Source: Oscillospiraceae bacterium
Lineage (GTDB): Bacteria; Bacillota; Clostridia; Oscillospirales; Acutalibacteraceae
Reading direction: 5' to 3'
DNA: 29,206 nucleotides
NCBI GenBank assembly: GCA_902761265.1
Contig: CACWJV010000006.1
Coordinates: 1-29,206 of the forward strand
Both the position numbers and the translations under genes were made by a program. The notes beneath the pieces are model-generated. The model searched no databases. It was not told where the DNA came from and saw only the letters and a list, made by a program, of their open reading frames with translations. Shown in pieces: positions 1 through 7,993 of this stretch. How positions within the stretch are numbered: the first letter of the stretch is position 1; each line of letters starts with the position of its first letter.

Positions 1-161
1 TGCAATTGTGCAGTTATTTTGAAGTCAGTGACAAAAAGTAAATCATATAAAAAGTTTATAATGAACTGAAAAAAAGCTGCACTTTCTGCACCTTTGCACC
101 TTTTATTGCAACCGCAGGGGCGGCCAAACAAAATGCTGCCGCAGGCAGAAGCGCCGACCGA

Positions 162-190
162 GTTGCGGGTGTCCACTGGACACCCGCAAC
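162..190. repeat. 29-bp perfect palindrome
   Basis: Two 14-base arms, GTTGCGGGTGTCCA (162-175) and TGGACACCCGCAAC (177-190), are exact reverse complements around one C. It sits in non-coding DNA and has no T-run after it on either strand, so it is more like a dispersed palindromic (REP-like) element than a simple terminator. Confidence 0.6.
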
Positions 191-343
191 CTCCCCATGA
201 AGCTGCGCCGTTCCGTCGCAGCGGGGAGGGCAAGGGCATACCTTGCAGCGTCGGCGCCCAACCGACCCAGATGCAGGGGCTGCGGCGGTTCTCTGCGCGG
301 CGCAATGCATTCCACAACGCACAGCGTCCGGCGCGTCCCTCTG

Positions 344-411
344 CACCATGCACTATGCACTATTCACGCATCCCTCGGCCCTCGGCCCTTCCCAATCGGC
401 CCTCGGCCCTA
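344..411. repeat. Short simple repeats (TGCACTA and CTCGGCC units)
   Basis: Positions 344-369 carry tandem variants of a CATGCACTAT-like unit. Positions 371-411 carry repeated CTCGGCC/ATCGGCC units. Read on the minus strand, the second block is AGGGCCGAGGGCCG-like and resembles the AGGGCCAAGGGC block at 14325-14356. Both lie downstream of genes. This looks like low-complexity dispersed repeat material; no coding role is seen. Confidence 0.5.
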
Positions 412-416
412 AAAAA

Positions 417-437
417 ACCGCCCCAACGGGCGGCTTT
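417..437 (-). terminator. Rho-independent terminator of the SDR gene
   Basis: On the minus strand, CCGCCC (433-428) and GGGCGG (423-418) form a 6-bp GC stem with a 4-nt loop, followed by seven T (417-411). It lies about 55 nt past the stop of the reductase at 492, with the 26-bp palindromic repeat in between. Confidence 0.7.
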
Positions 438-453
438 GCTGTTGAATGTTTGC

Positions 454-479
454 GGGTCGCCACATAGGGCGACCCCTAC
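454..479. repeat. 26-bp palindromic repeat, copy 1
   Basis: Arms GGGTCGCC (454-461) and GGCGACCC (468-475), then CTAC. It matches 18409-18434 at 24 of 26 positions; the two differences are in the loop. Each copy sits just after the stop of a minus-strand gene, here 12 nt beyond it. The preserved arms with a varied loop suggest a selected hairpin or a REP-like family. Confidence 0.7.
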
Positions 480-491
480 ACGGCCCGGCGA

Positions 492-1214
492 TTATACGAT
501 TGCCAGACCCCCGTCCACGCCGATCACCTGACCGGTGATAAACGACGCGTCGTCGCTCGCAAGAAACCGGGCGAGCGCGGCCACGTCCGCCGGCGTGCCG
601 GCGCGGCAAAGCGGCGTTTCGTCAATGACGGCCTGTCTGTCCTCGTCCGACAGATGCGCGTTCATCGGCGTGTCGATGAAGCCCGGCGCGATGCAGTTGA
701 CCGTGACGCCGGAGGGGCCGACTTCTTTTGCCAGCGCTTTGCTAAAGCCAATCAGCGCCGCTTTCGTCGCGCTGTAGTCCACTTCGCACGACGCGCCCAC
801 GCGCCCCCACATGGAACTGATGGTGACGATCCGGCCGCTGTGGCGGCGCAGCATTTGCGGCAAAAGGGCGCGGCAAAGCTGGATCTGGCTTTGCACATTG
901 ACCCGAAACAGTGCGTCGCTTTGCAGCAGATCGACGTTTTGAAACAGCGAGACGAGCGAAACGCCGGCGTTGAGGATCAACACGTTTGGCGCAAACGCCG
1001 CCGCCACCGCCGCAAGCGATTCCACCGCTTCGCAGTCGCAAAGATCGCACTGCACGGTGTGCAGGGTGTCGGGGTATTGCTGCAGCAGCCCGGCAAGAGA
1101 CGCCGCGTGTTTGCCGCATTGGGCGAGGACACAGTCGCCCTGTTTTAAAAAGACGTCACACAGCGCGCGGCCGATGCCGCCCGAGGCGCCGGTGATAAAA
1201 ACGGTGTTTGCCAA
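492..1214 (-). CDS. SDR-family reductase, FabG/YmfI type
   Basis: A 240-aa NAD(P)-dependent short-chain dehydrogenase/reductase, the usual length for the family. The cofactor loop TGASGGIG is at residues 8-15, NAG at 83-85, and the catalytic Ser134-Tyr147-Lys151 set is intact in the segments SSMWG and YSATK. The SSMWGxVGASCEV signature resembles proteins annotated as elongation factor P 5-aminopentanone reductase (YmfI), which finishes a modification on EF-P in Bacillus; FabG (3-oxoacyl-ACP reductase) is the main alternative, and neither efp nor fab genes are in the window to decide. I chose a TTG start at 1214 because it gives MANTVFITGASGG, the normal N-terminus, with GGAAGTG 8 nt upstream. 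The frame stays open to an ATG at 1256, but that would extend past the predicted -10 box. It has its own promoter overlapping the end of ypeB. Confidence 0.85.
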   Translation of the reverse strand: MANTVFITGASGGIGRALCDVFLKQGDCVLAQCGKHAASLAGLLQQYPDTLHTVQCDLCDCEAVESLAAVAAAFAPNVLILNAGVSLVSLFQNVDLLQSDALFRVNVQSQIQLCRALLPQMLRRHSGRIVTISSMWGRVGASCEVDYSATKAALIGFSKALAKEVGPSGVTVNCIAPGFIDTPMNAHLSDEDRQAVIDETPLCRAGTPADVAALARFLASDDASFITGQVIGVDGGLAIV

Positions 1215-1253
1215 TGGTATCACTTCCCAAGTTTTACTGGTTGGATGATACCA
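1215..1253. promoter_or_regulatory. Inverted repeat around the SDR leader (possible operator)
   Basis: TGGTATCA (1215-1222) and TGATACCA (1246-1253) are perfect 8-bp inverted arms 23 nt apart. One arm covers the -10 box of the reductase promoter and the other abuts its TTG start. It could bind a repressor or form a leader hairpin; no regulator is evident nearby. Confidence 0.4.
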
Positions 1254-1273
1254 CACTTTTTTTTATTTTGCAA
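1245..1273 (-). promoter_or_regulatory. Promoter of the SDR gene
   Basis: On the minus strand TTGCAA (1273-1268), a 17-nt spacer, and TATCAT (1250-1245) preceded by TGG, an extended -10. The -35 box lies inside the last codons of ypeB, whose stop is at 1263, so the reductase can be transcribed apart from ypeB. Confidence 0.6.
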
Positions 1274-2600
1274 GCACGCCGTCGTCCGCGTAAAGCAAAA
1301 GCTTGATATCCGCTTCGCCCGGTTGCTGCGTGTCGGCGTAAACGAGAACTTCCTTGCCGGTTTTGTCGCGGCAGTGCAGCTCGTGGCAAAGGGCTTCCGT
1401 GCCGTCTTCGCGCGGAATCATCGCCGTCTGGTGATCCAGCAGATCGAGCTCGTCCGAAAGACCCTGCACTGCGGTTTTCAGCGCCACTTTCACGTCGGGC
1501 ACCTTGCGCGCCGTGTGGTTCATCAAATAGCCCCGTGCGTCCATCGCAACCACACGCGCCGTGTCCAGCGCCACGCTGACTTTAATCAGGTCGGCGTAAT
1601 AGGTCACGCCTTTTTCCCTGTAGGCAAAGTTGACCGTGCACACGCCGTCGTAGGTGCTGTAATAGCTTTCCTTCATATTTTTGTAGCCACAATCGCGCAA
1701 AAAGGCACGCGCTACCTTGACCGCCGCTTCTTCGCTGATTTCGCTTTTACCGGCGTAGTTCGGGTTTGTCAAATAGCACAGCAGACCGCCGCGTTTCGTA
1801 AAACCCACGGTGCGTCCGGCTTTGGAAAAGCAGTAAAGCGCGAGCGCGGAGTCCTCGTCGCTTTCCCGTACCAGTTCGTTTTCTGCGCAGGCGAGCACCT
1901 TTGCCGCGCGGGCGCGGGCGGTTTGCAGCGAGATTTCGTCTAAATTTTCGAGCGCCTTTGCGGTGCGGTTGAGCCGCGCGTCGGCAAACGGGCCGTCGTA
2001 CAGCAGCGTCGGATAGTCGGTCAGCGATTGTTCGGCGGAGGAAAACGCGTCGGAAAAGATCGCCGTGTCCGTCGGCTGCGGCAGCGTGGACAAAGAGGCG
2101 CGCAGCGTCACACTGCCGTCGTCGAGCCCATCGCGGATGGTGCGCAAGCCGTCGCCCAGCTCGGCCGCATAGCGGTACAGATCGCGCAGGGACTGCCGCT
2201 GTTTGGCGGTCAGGGCTTTGCCGGTTTCCAATTGCTTTCGCAGCGTCGCGGTGTAATCGGCGACCTGCGACAAAAAGCGAAAGATCCGGGCTGCGCCGGT
2301 TCCTTCGTCGGGCAGCAGCGACAGCGACAGTTTGGCGCCGGCGGCCGCGTGCTGCAGTTTGTCCGACAAGGACGAGAGCATCGGCGCGCTTTGGGCGAAG
2401 ACGCCTTTTTGCAGGGCGGTTTCCACGGTGTCGAGCTGGGCGCACAGCACCGACAGCGCCTGATTTTCGGTGCGGATCGTTTCGGCTTCCAGCCGGTGTG
2501 CACGGGCGGCGCAGACGCCGGCAGTTGCGGCGAGCAGCACACACAGCACAGACAAAAAGATCATGGATTTGACGAAAATGGGATCGCGTTGGTTTTGCAT
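1263..2600 (-). CDS. ypeB: YpeB-like spore germination protein
   Basis: A 445-aa protein close to the usual length of YpeB, which in Bacillus is exported to the forespore side and is needed for localisation and stability of the cortex-lytic enzyme SleB during germination. One N-terminal hydrophobic segment (about residues 11-32) serves as signal/anchor. A helical N-terminal region follows, then the YpeB hallmark YPTLLYDGPFAD near residue 200, then C-terminal PepSY-like repeats, including the segment VVAMDARGYLMNH. The ATG at 2600 is preceded by GGAGG at 7-nt spacing. In Bacillus ypeB is co-transcribed with sleB; here the upstream gene is the divergent cysteine desulfurase and no sleB is in the window. 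This gene is the main evidence that the host forms endospores. A sigma-G promoter would be expected but I could not identify one with confidence. Confidence 0.85.
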   Translation of the reverse strand: MQNQRDPIFVKSMIFLSVLCVLLAATAGVCAARAHRLEAETIRTENQALSVLCAQLDTVETALQKGVFAQSAPMLSSLSDKLQHAAAGAKLSLSLLPDEGTGAARIFRFLSQVADYTATLRKQLETGKALTAKQRQSLRDLYRYAAELGDGLRTIRDGLDDGSVTLRASLSTLPQPTDTAIFSDAFSSAEQSLTDYPTLLYDGPFADARLNRTAKALENLDEISLQTARARAAKVLACAENELVRESDEDSALALYCFSKAGRTVGFTKRGGLLCYLTNPNYAGKSEISEEAAVKVARAFLRDCGYKNMKESYYSTYDGVCTVNFAYREKGVTYYADLIKVSVALDTARVVAMDARGYLMNHTARKVPDVKVALKTAVQGLSDELDLLDHQTAMIPREDGTEALCHELHCRDKTGKEVLVYADTQQPGEADIKLLLYADDGVLAK

Positions 2601-2745
2601 AGACGTGCCTCCGTCTTTTTTAAAGTTGCCTTTATGGCGGTTCTATACAATAGGATTGCCCGCGTCTGCGTATGAATATGCGTGGGGCGCAGGGAAGAAA
2701 GCAAAAAATTCTATGGGAAACGACCGATATTTGTCCGTTCACCCA

Positions 2746-2774
2746 TTGCATCCAAGATGATTTTATAGTATAAT
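2746..2774 (+). promoter_or_regulatory. Promoter of the nifS-thiI-cinA operon
   Basis: TTGCAT (2746-2751), a 17-nt spacer, TATAAT (2769-2774). The start site expected near 2781 leaves a leader of about 25 nt before the GTG at 2807. It is the only strong promoter I see before the run of plus-strand genes to 11113. Confidence 0.75.
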
Positions 2775-2806
2775 AGACTGTATTTATAATGAAGAGGTGT
2801 ATCCGC

Positions 2807-3937
2807 GTGCTGGCATATTTGGACAACAGTGCCACTACGCCGCTTTGCGACACGGCAAAACGGTGGATGGAAAGGGCGATGGACGACGTTTGGGGCAACC
2901 CGTCGTCGCTGCACATAGTGGGACTCGACGCGGAGCTGTTGCTTTCCGACTGCCGCAAAGCGGTGGCTGACGCACTGCACGCAAAGGAAACCGAGATCCT
3001 CTTTACCTCCGGCGGCACCGAAGCGAACAACCTTGCGCTGTTTGGCGCGGCATACGCGAAGGCGCGGCAGGGCAAACGCATCCTCGTGTCCGCCGTGGAG
3101 CATCCGTCTGTGATGAAGGCGGCGGAGCAACTCAGAAATGAGGGCTTCGATCTGCAGATCATTCCCGTGGACAGGGTTGGCCGTGTGTCGCTTGCCGCGC
3201 TGGAAGAACTGTTGACTCCGCAGACCACCCTTGTCAGCGTGATGGCGGTCAACAACGAGCTCGGCACGATCGAGCCGGTCGGTGAAATCGCGGCGATGCT
3301 GCGGCGCAAAAAGAGCAAAGCTCTGTTTCATATCGACGCGGTGCAGGCGTTTGGCAAGCTGGATCTGTCGCCCAAAAAGCTCGGCTGCGATCTGATGACC
3401 GTCAGCGCCCACAAAATCCACGGCCCGAAGGGCGCCGGCGCGCTTTGGCTCAAACCGGGTGTGACCTTGCGTCCGCGCACCTTCGGCGGCGAACAACAAA
3501 ACGGTCTGCGCCCCGGTACGGAGCCGACTGTGGCGATTGCCGGCTTTGCCGGTGCGGCAACCATGCTGCGCCCGGCGGCGCACCTGCCGCGTGTGACGGC
3601 GCTGCGCGACCGTTTCGTCGCGTCGTTGCGGCAGATGGCGGAAGTCTGGATCAACAGCGCCGACGACGCGCTGCCCTATATCGTCCATCTTTCGCTGCCC
3701 GGCTGGCCGGCGGAGACGGTGCTCAACTTTTTATCGGAAAACGGCGTGTGCGTTTCGTCCGGCTCTGCCTGCGCCAAAGGCCACCGCAGCCCGGTTTTGA
3801 CGGCGGCGGGTCTGGACCCGGCGCTGATCGAAAGCTCATTGCGCATCAGCCTGTCCGATACCACGACCAAAGAAGAACTGGATTTCTGTTTGCAGCAGTT
3901 GCAGGCGGCCGTCCGTACCATTCGCAGAAAAGGATAA
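2807..3937 (+). CDS. nifS: Cysteine desulfurase, NifS/NifZ type
   Basis: A 376-aa PLP enzyme that removes sulfur from cysteine as a persulfide. It opens with AYLDNSATTP, typical of the family. The PLP lysine is K203 after H202 in SAHKIHG, and the persulfide cysteine is C322 in SSGSACAKG. I chose GTG 2807 over ATG 2789 because GAGGTG (2794-2799) sits 7 nt upstream of it, and because the 2789 start would put that Shine-Dalgarno inside the gene. thiI follows 6 nt after the stop. In Bacillus subtilis, NifZ is the dedicated sulfur donor for the neighbouring ThiI, so this is most likely a NifZ-type enzyme for tRNA thiolation rather than a general Fe-S cluster IscS. Confidence 0.93.
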   Translation: MLAYLDNSATTPLCDTAKRWMERAMDDVWGNPSSLHIVGLDAELLLSDCRKAVADALHAKETEILFTSGGTEANNLALFGAAYAKARQGKRILVSAVEHPSVMKAAEQLRNEGFDLQIIPVDRVGRVSLAALEELLTPQTTLVSVMAVNNELGTIEPVGEIAAMLRRKKSKALFHIDAVQAFGKLDLSPKKLGCDLMTVSAHKIHGPKGAGALWLKPGVTLRPRTFGGEQQNGLRPGTEPTVAIAGFAGAATMLRPAAHLPRVTALRDRFVASLRQMAEVWINSADDALPYIVHLSLPGWPAETVLNFLSENGVCVSSGSACAKGHRSPVLTAAGLDPALIESSLRISLSDTTTKEELDFCLQQLQAAVRTIRRKG

Positions 3938-3943
3938 GATTCT

Positions 3944-5113
3944 ATGAAAAAAGTGATACTCGTCAAAAACGGGGAGATCGTCCTCAAAGGGCTCAACCGC
4001 TCCACGTTTGAAGATATACTCATCAAAAACATGCGCCGCAGACTCGCGTCTGTCGGACAGTTTACCTTCCGCAAATCGCAGTCCACCATCGTGGCCGAGC
4101 CGGTGGACGACGACATCGATTTTGACGAAGCCGTCTCCCAGGTGTCGCGTGTATTCGGCATCGTCGGCTTTTCCGTGGCGGCCGTTTGCGAAAAGGATAT
4201 CGAAGCGATCAAGCGCACGACGCTCGAATTTTTGGGCGACGACCTGCGGAATGTCCGCACCTTCAAGGTCAACGGCAAGCGCAGCGACAAAAAGTTCCCG
4301 ATGACCTCGCCCGAGATCGCCGCCGAAGTCGGCGCGCATATTCTGTCGAACATCCATCCGCTCAAGGTGGACGTCCACGAACCGGAGCTGACCGTCACGG
4401 TGGAGGTGCGCGACCAGGTATTGATCCACGGCAACCAGAGAAAGGGCGCCGGCGGGTTGCCGATCGGCTCCTCCGGCAAAGCGGCGTTGCTGCTTTCGGG
4501 CGGCATCGACAGCCCCGTGGCCGGCTATATGATGGCAAAGCGCGGCCTGATGCTCGACGCGGTCCACTTTGTGTCGCCGCCGTATACGAGCAAACGCGCG
4601 GAGCTGAAGGTTCACGCGCTGGCAAAGCTCGTGTCGCGCTATGCCGGCCGGATCAAGCTGTACGTCGTGCCGTTTACCGAGATCCAGGAAGCCATCAAGG
4701 ACCACTGCCCCGAGGATATGTTTACCCTCATCATGCGCCGGCTGATGATGCGCATCGCGCAGCAGATCGCCGTCGGCGACGGGTGCAAGGCGCTGATTAC
4801 GGGCGAAAGCCTCGGTCAGGTGGCGTCGCAGACCATCGACGCGCTGCACTGCACCAACGCTGTGGCCGAAATTCCCGTGTTCCGCCCGCTGATCGGCATG
4901 GACAAGGACGAGATCATCGACATTGCCCGGCGGATCGACACGTTTGAAACCTCGCTGCAGCCGTTTGAGGATTGCTGCACGGTTTTCACCCCGAAACACC
5001 CGAAGACGCGACCCACCGTGGAAATGCTCGAAGAGGCGGAGGCGCAGTTTGATTTTGCGCCGCTGGTGGCGCGCGCGGTACGGGAAAGCCGCTATCACTA
5101 TATTGAACCATAA
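3944..5113 (+). CDS. thiI: tRNA 4-thiouridine synthase ThiI
   Basis: A 389-aa protein that adenylates uridine 8 of tRNA and inserts sulfur to make 4-thiouridine; in some bacteria it also supplies sulfur for the thiamine thiazole. An N-terminal ferredoxin-like/THUMP region (about residues 1-165) binds tRNA. The ATP pyrophosphatase PP-loop SGGIDSP is at residues 185-191, and a conserved EDCC...PKHPKT segment lies near the C-terminus. There is no C-terminal rhodanese domain, the usual state in Firmicutes, so the persulfide must come directly from the desulfurase encoded 6 nt upstream. The two genes are almost certainly co-transcribed. cinA follows after 24 nt. Confidence 0.95.
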   Translation: MKKVILVKNGEIVLKGLNRSTFEDILIKNMRRRLASVGQFTFRKSQSTIVAEPVDDDIDFDEAVSQVSRVFGIVGFSVAAVCEKDIEAIKRTTLEFLGDDLRNVRTFKVNGKRSDKKFPMTSPEIAAEVGAHILSNIHPLKVDVHEPELTVTVEVRDQVLIHGNQRKGAGGLPIGSSGKAALLLSGGIDSPVAGYMMAKRGLMLDAVHFVSPPYTSKRAELKVHALAKLVSRYAGRIKLYVVPFTEIQEAIKDHCPEDMFTLIMRRLMMRIAQQIAVGDGCKALITGESLGQVASQTIDALHCTNAVAEIPVFRPLIGMDKDEIIDIARRIDTFETSLQPFEDCCTVFTPKHPKTRPTVEMLEEAEAQFDFAPLVARAVRESRYHYIEP

Positions 5114-5137
5114 CCAAAGCGAAAGAAGGCCGGTTGC

Positions 5138-6376
5138 ATGACGTGTGAACTGGTGTTTGTCGGCACCGAGCTGCTGCTCGGCGACATTTTAAACACGAAC
5201 GCGCAATATCTTTCCAAAAAGCTCGCCGAAATCGGCGTGAATGTTTTGCACCAAAGCGTGGTCGGCGACAATCCGGACCGGCTGCGCGACGTGCTTGAAA
5301 CCGCGTTTTCCCGCGCCGATCTGGTGTTGACCACAGGCGGCCTCGGCCCCACCAAGGACGATCTGACCAAGGAAGTGTGCGCCGCGTTTTTTGAAAAAAA
5401 GCTGGTGCTGCACAACGAGAGCCTGCGGCGGATGAAAGCTTATTTCGACGAAAAGGGCGTCGAGATGCCGAAGACCAACGAAAAGCAGGCGTGGATGCCC
5501 GCGGGCAGCGTGATATTTCAAAACAATAACGGCACAGCGCCCGGCTGTGCGATGGAGCGAAACGGCCAACGGTTGTTGCTGCTGCCCGGCCCGACGCGCG
5601 AAATGAAAGCGATGTATGAAACCGGCGTGCTGCCGTATCTGCGTTCGCTGACGCACGCCGTAATCTTTTCCAAAGAGATCCGCACCTTCGGCATCGGTGA
5701 AAGCAGCATGGCGCAAACCGTCGGCGATTTGCTCGACAGCGAAAACCCGACCGTCGCACCCTATGCCAAAGAGGGCGAAGCGATGCTGCGTGTGACGGCA
5801 AAGGCCGAAACGAAAGAAGCAGCCGAAGAGCTGCTGCAGCCTGTGGTCAACGAGATTTTGTCGCGGCTCGGCGGTTTCGTCTACGGCGTGGACGTGCCGA
5901 ATCTGGAGACGGCGGTCGTATCGCTTTTGAAGCAAAAACACCTGTGCGTCGCCACAGCGGAAAGCTGCACGGCCGGTCTCGTTGCCAAACGGCTGACGGA
6001 TGTGCCAGGCGCGTCGGCGGTGTTCGGCTGCGGGATTGTCAGCTATCAAAACGATATCAAAGAAAAACTGCTGGGGGTGGACCCGGCGCTGATCGACGCG
6101 CAGACCGCGGTCTGTGAAGATGTTGCAAAACAGATGGCCGCCGGCGTTTTGCGCCAAAGCGGCGCCGATCTTGCCGTTTCAATCACCGGCCTTGCCGGTC
6201 CCGGCAAAGACGAACGGGGCCGCGACCCGGGTCTTGCCTATCTCGCGCTGACCGACGGCAGGAAAACCGTGACGCGCACCGTGCATACCGGACAGACCGG
6301 CCCGGGCTGCCGCGACTATAACCGAACGGTCTTTGCGTCGCATGTGCTGGATATGATCCGATGCTTTCTGGCATAA
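5138..6376 (+). CDS. cinA: CinA-like protein (MoCF-binding and nicotinamide-nucleotide amidase domains)
   Basis: A 412-aa full-length CinA. The N-terminal half is a molybdopterin-binding-like (COG1058) domain: it starts CELVFVGTELLLGD, has LTTGGLGPTKDD near residue 67, and LLLPGPTREM near residue 147. In characterised homologues this domain hydrolyses ADP-ribose or related nucleotides. The C-terminal half (about 255-412) is the nicotinamide-nucleotide amidohydrolase (PncC) domain with ATAESCTAGL and AVSITGLAGPG, which recycles NMN into NAD. ATG 5138 is weakly preceded by GAAAGAAGG. In many Firmicutes cinA precedes recA; here it is followed by a sortase, so the usual competence context is absent. 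Confidence 0.93.
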   Translation: MTCELVFVGTELLLGDILNTNAQYLSKKLAEIGVNVLHQSVVGDNPDRLRDVLETAFSRADLVLTTGGLGPTKDDLTKEVCAAFFEKKLVLHNESLRRMKAYFDEKGVEMPKTNEKQAWMPAGSVIFQNNNGTAPGCAMERNGQRLLLLPGPTREMKAMYETGVLPYLRSLTHAVIFSKEIRTFGIGESSMAQTVGDLLDSENPTVAPYAKEGEAMLRVTAKAETKEAAEELLQPVVNEILSRLGGFVYGVDVPNLETAVVSLLKQKHLCVATAESCTAGLVAKRLTDVPGASAVFGCGIVSYQNDIKEKLLGVDPALIDAQTAVCEDVAKQMAAGVLRQSGADLAVSITGLAGPGKDERGRDPGLAYLALTDGRKTVTRTVHTGQTGPGCRDYNRTVFASHVLDMIRCFLA

Positions 6377-6415
6377 CGGCACACGACTGTATCAAGAATC
6401 AAAGGATTGAGACAG

Positions 6416-7942
6416 ATGAAAAAGATTTATGAAGACGGCGGCGAACGGCAGCCGGTTGAGGAGATTTCCTCCGGCGCGTTCGATTTTTCCTACACGGAAC
6501 CGCTGCCCGCGCGGCAAACGCCGCCCTCGCCGATCCGTACCAACCGCCCGGCACAGACGCCGGCGCAGCCGCAGGAGACGGTACAGCTCACCAAAGCGCA
6601 GCTTGACGAACTGGTGCAGCAGGTGCTGGCGGCAAAGGAGCAATCCGCCCCGGCGCAGGCGCCGCAAGAAAAGCCGCAACCGGCCGCACCGGATACCGGC
6701 TACGGAACGAAGATTTTATATCAAAGCAAAGATTTTGACAAGGAAGACCCGATCGACGACCGGCCGGTGCCGAAAAAAACGCTCAGCTCCTTTTTGGAAG
6801 CGGACGACACGTTTATGGGCGATGGCGTTTCCGATCCGCGCTTTCAGGTGAACGAGGTGGACGAGGACGACGGGTTCTATGCCAATCCGCGCGCGGCGTT
6901 TGCTTCGGAAAAGATATTGCCGCAGACGCAAGAGGAAGAAATCGACGAGAGCGACACCGAGCCCGTGCGTTCCGACCGGCATATCGGCCGCACGGTGGTG
7001 CTGGTGATTTCGCTGCTGGCGATCCTTGTGTCCGGCGCGATCCTTTTGCGCGAATACAAGCTGCATTTAGATAACAAGCATTTTGAAGAAGACGTCAGCG
7101 ACCTGATTTTGCAAACGAACGAAGCCATCGGCCAAAACGCACCGGGCGATGTGGAAAACGCGCTGCATCTGACCGAGGAGCAGCAGTGGGCGCAGATCAA
7201 GGGCGAATTTCCCAACACGGTTTTTCCGCGGGGATTGCAGCTCAAATATGCGCGGCTGTATGCGACAAACAACGAATTCGCCGGCTATTTGGAAGCGCCG
7301 GGCATCAATATGAGTTTGCCTGTTGTGCAGACGACGGACGACGAAGCGTATCTCAACAAAAACTTCTACGGCAAAAGCACCAAATACGGCTGCCCGTTCG
7401 TGTCCTATCTGAACCGTCTTGAGCCGCTCGATTACAACACAGTGATCTTCGGCCACCACATGAACGACCACACGATCTTCGGTGCGCTCGACAACTATAA
7501 AACGCTGGCCGGTTACAAAAAAAGCCCGACGATCGCGTTCAACACGCTTTACCGCGACTACACGTGGAAGGTCTTTGCGGTGTTTATCACCAACGCGGTT
7601 GCGCAGGACGACAACGGCTATGTATTCAACTACTATTTCACGGCGCTTCCAACCGATGAGCAGAAGGCCGCCTATCTCAATGAACTCAAACAGCGTTCGC
7701 TTTATGACACCGGTGTGGACGTGCAGCCGGGCGATCCGCTGCTGACGCTGTCCACCTGCTCCCACGAATTTGACGACGCGCGTCTGGTTGTGGTGGCCCG
7801 GTTGGTTCGAAACGGCGAAAACGCCGCGGTCGATACGGGAAAAGCAGTGCTCAACAGCAACCCGCGCTATCCGCAGGTCTACTACGACAAAAAGAAACTC
7901 AACAACCCCTACGCCAACGCGCAGCGCTGGACGATCGGTTGA
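6416..7942 (+). CDS. Class B sortase with long cytoplasmic N-terminal tail
   Basis: A 508-aa membrane transpeptidase. Residues 1-190 are Pro/Gln/Glu/Asp-rich and probably disordered in the cytoplasm. One transmembrane helix lies at about 192-212, and the extracellular sortase domain follows (about 260-490). The catalytic His is in FGHHM (H347 or neighbour), the Cys is C448 in TLSTCS, and the Arg is R456 in DARLVVVARL; this TLxTC pattern and overall length fit class B. Typical SrtB proteins are 230-300 aa, so the tail is unusual. I chose ATG 6416 over TTG 6407 because AAAGGA (6401-6406) is 9 nt before the ATG. No protein with an LPxTG/NPxTG sorting signal is encoded in the window, so its substrate is unknown. 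It precedes the SpoIID-like gene by about 50 nt. Confidence 0.88.
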   Translation: MKKIYEDGGERQPVEEISSGAFDFSYTEPLPARQTPPSPIRTNRPAQTPAQPQETVQLTKAQLDELVQQVLAAKEQSAPAQAPQEKPQPAAPDTGYGTKILYQSKDFDKEDPIDDRPVPKKTLSSFLEADDTFMGDGVSDPRFQVNEVDEDDGFYANPRAAFASEKILPQTQEEEIDESDTEPVRSDRHIGRTVVLVISLLAILVSGAILLREYKLHLDNKHFEEDVSDLILQTNEAIGQNAPGDVENALHLTEEQQWAQIKGEFPNTVFPRGLQLKYARLYATNNEFAGYLEAPGINMSLPVVQTTDDEAYLNKNFYGKSTKYGCPFVSYLNRLEPLDYNTVIFGHHMNDHTIFGALDNYKTLAGYKKSPTIAFNTLYRDYTWKVFAVFITNAVAQDDNGYVFNYYFTALPTDEQKAAYLNELKQRSLYDTGVDVQPGDPLLTLSTCSHEFDDARLVVVARLVRNGENAAVDTGKAVLNSNPRYPQVYYDKKKLNNPYANAQRWTIG

Positions 7943-7993
7943 CTTTTACCAGAAACGATGCGTGTTTCAAACACGCAGGGACGGAGGGAAACT

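Larger units (their letters stand above)
1..491. other. Non-coding, repeat-rich left end
   Basis: I see no convincing gene here. The first ~110 bases are AT-rich; the rest is GC-rich and holds a 29-bp palindrome, short simple repeats, a terminator for the minus-strand reductase and a 26-bp palindromic repeat, each listed separately. The open frames that exist are Arg/Pro/Ala-rich, lack good ribosome binding sites and look like chance frames in GC-rich DNA. Confidence 0.6.

Noticed and set aside
371..411. CTCGGCC tandem units as a possible CRISPR-like array
   Set aside because: Units are about 7 bases with no spacers of even length; simple-sequence repeat only.
94..531. Several overlapping open frames in the left 500 bases, both strands
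   Set aside because: Arg/Pro/Ala-rich translations, no ribosome binding sites, and they run through palindromic and simple repeats. They look like chance frames in GC-rich DNA.
2601..2760. A sigma-G type promoter before ypeB
   Set aside because: GCATA-like and CAATCCTA-like strings exist on the minus strand, but their spacing does not fit the known sigma-G pattern, so I did not list a promoter.
2789..2806. ATG at 2789 as start of the cysteine desulfurase
   Set aside because: The ribosome binding site GAGGTG lies after it, 7 nt before GTG 2807, which also gives the normal N-terminus.
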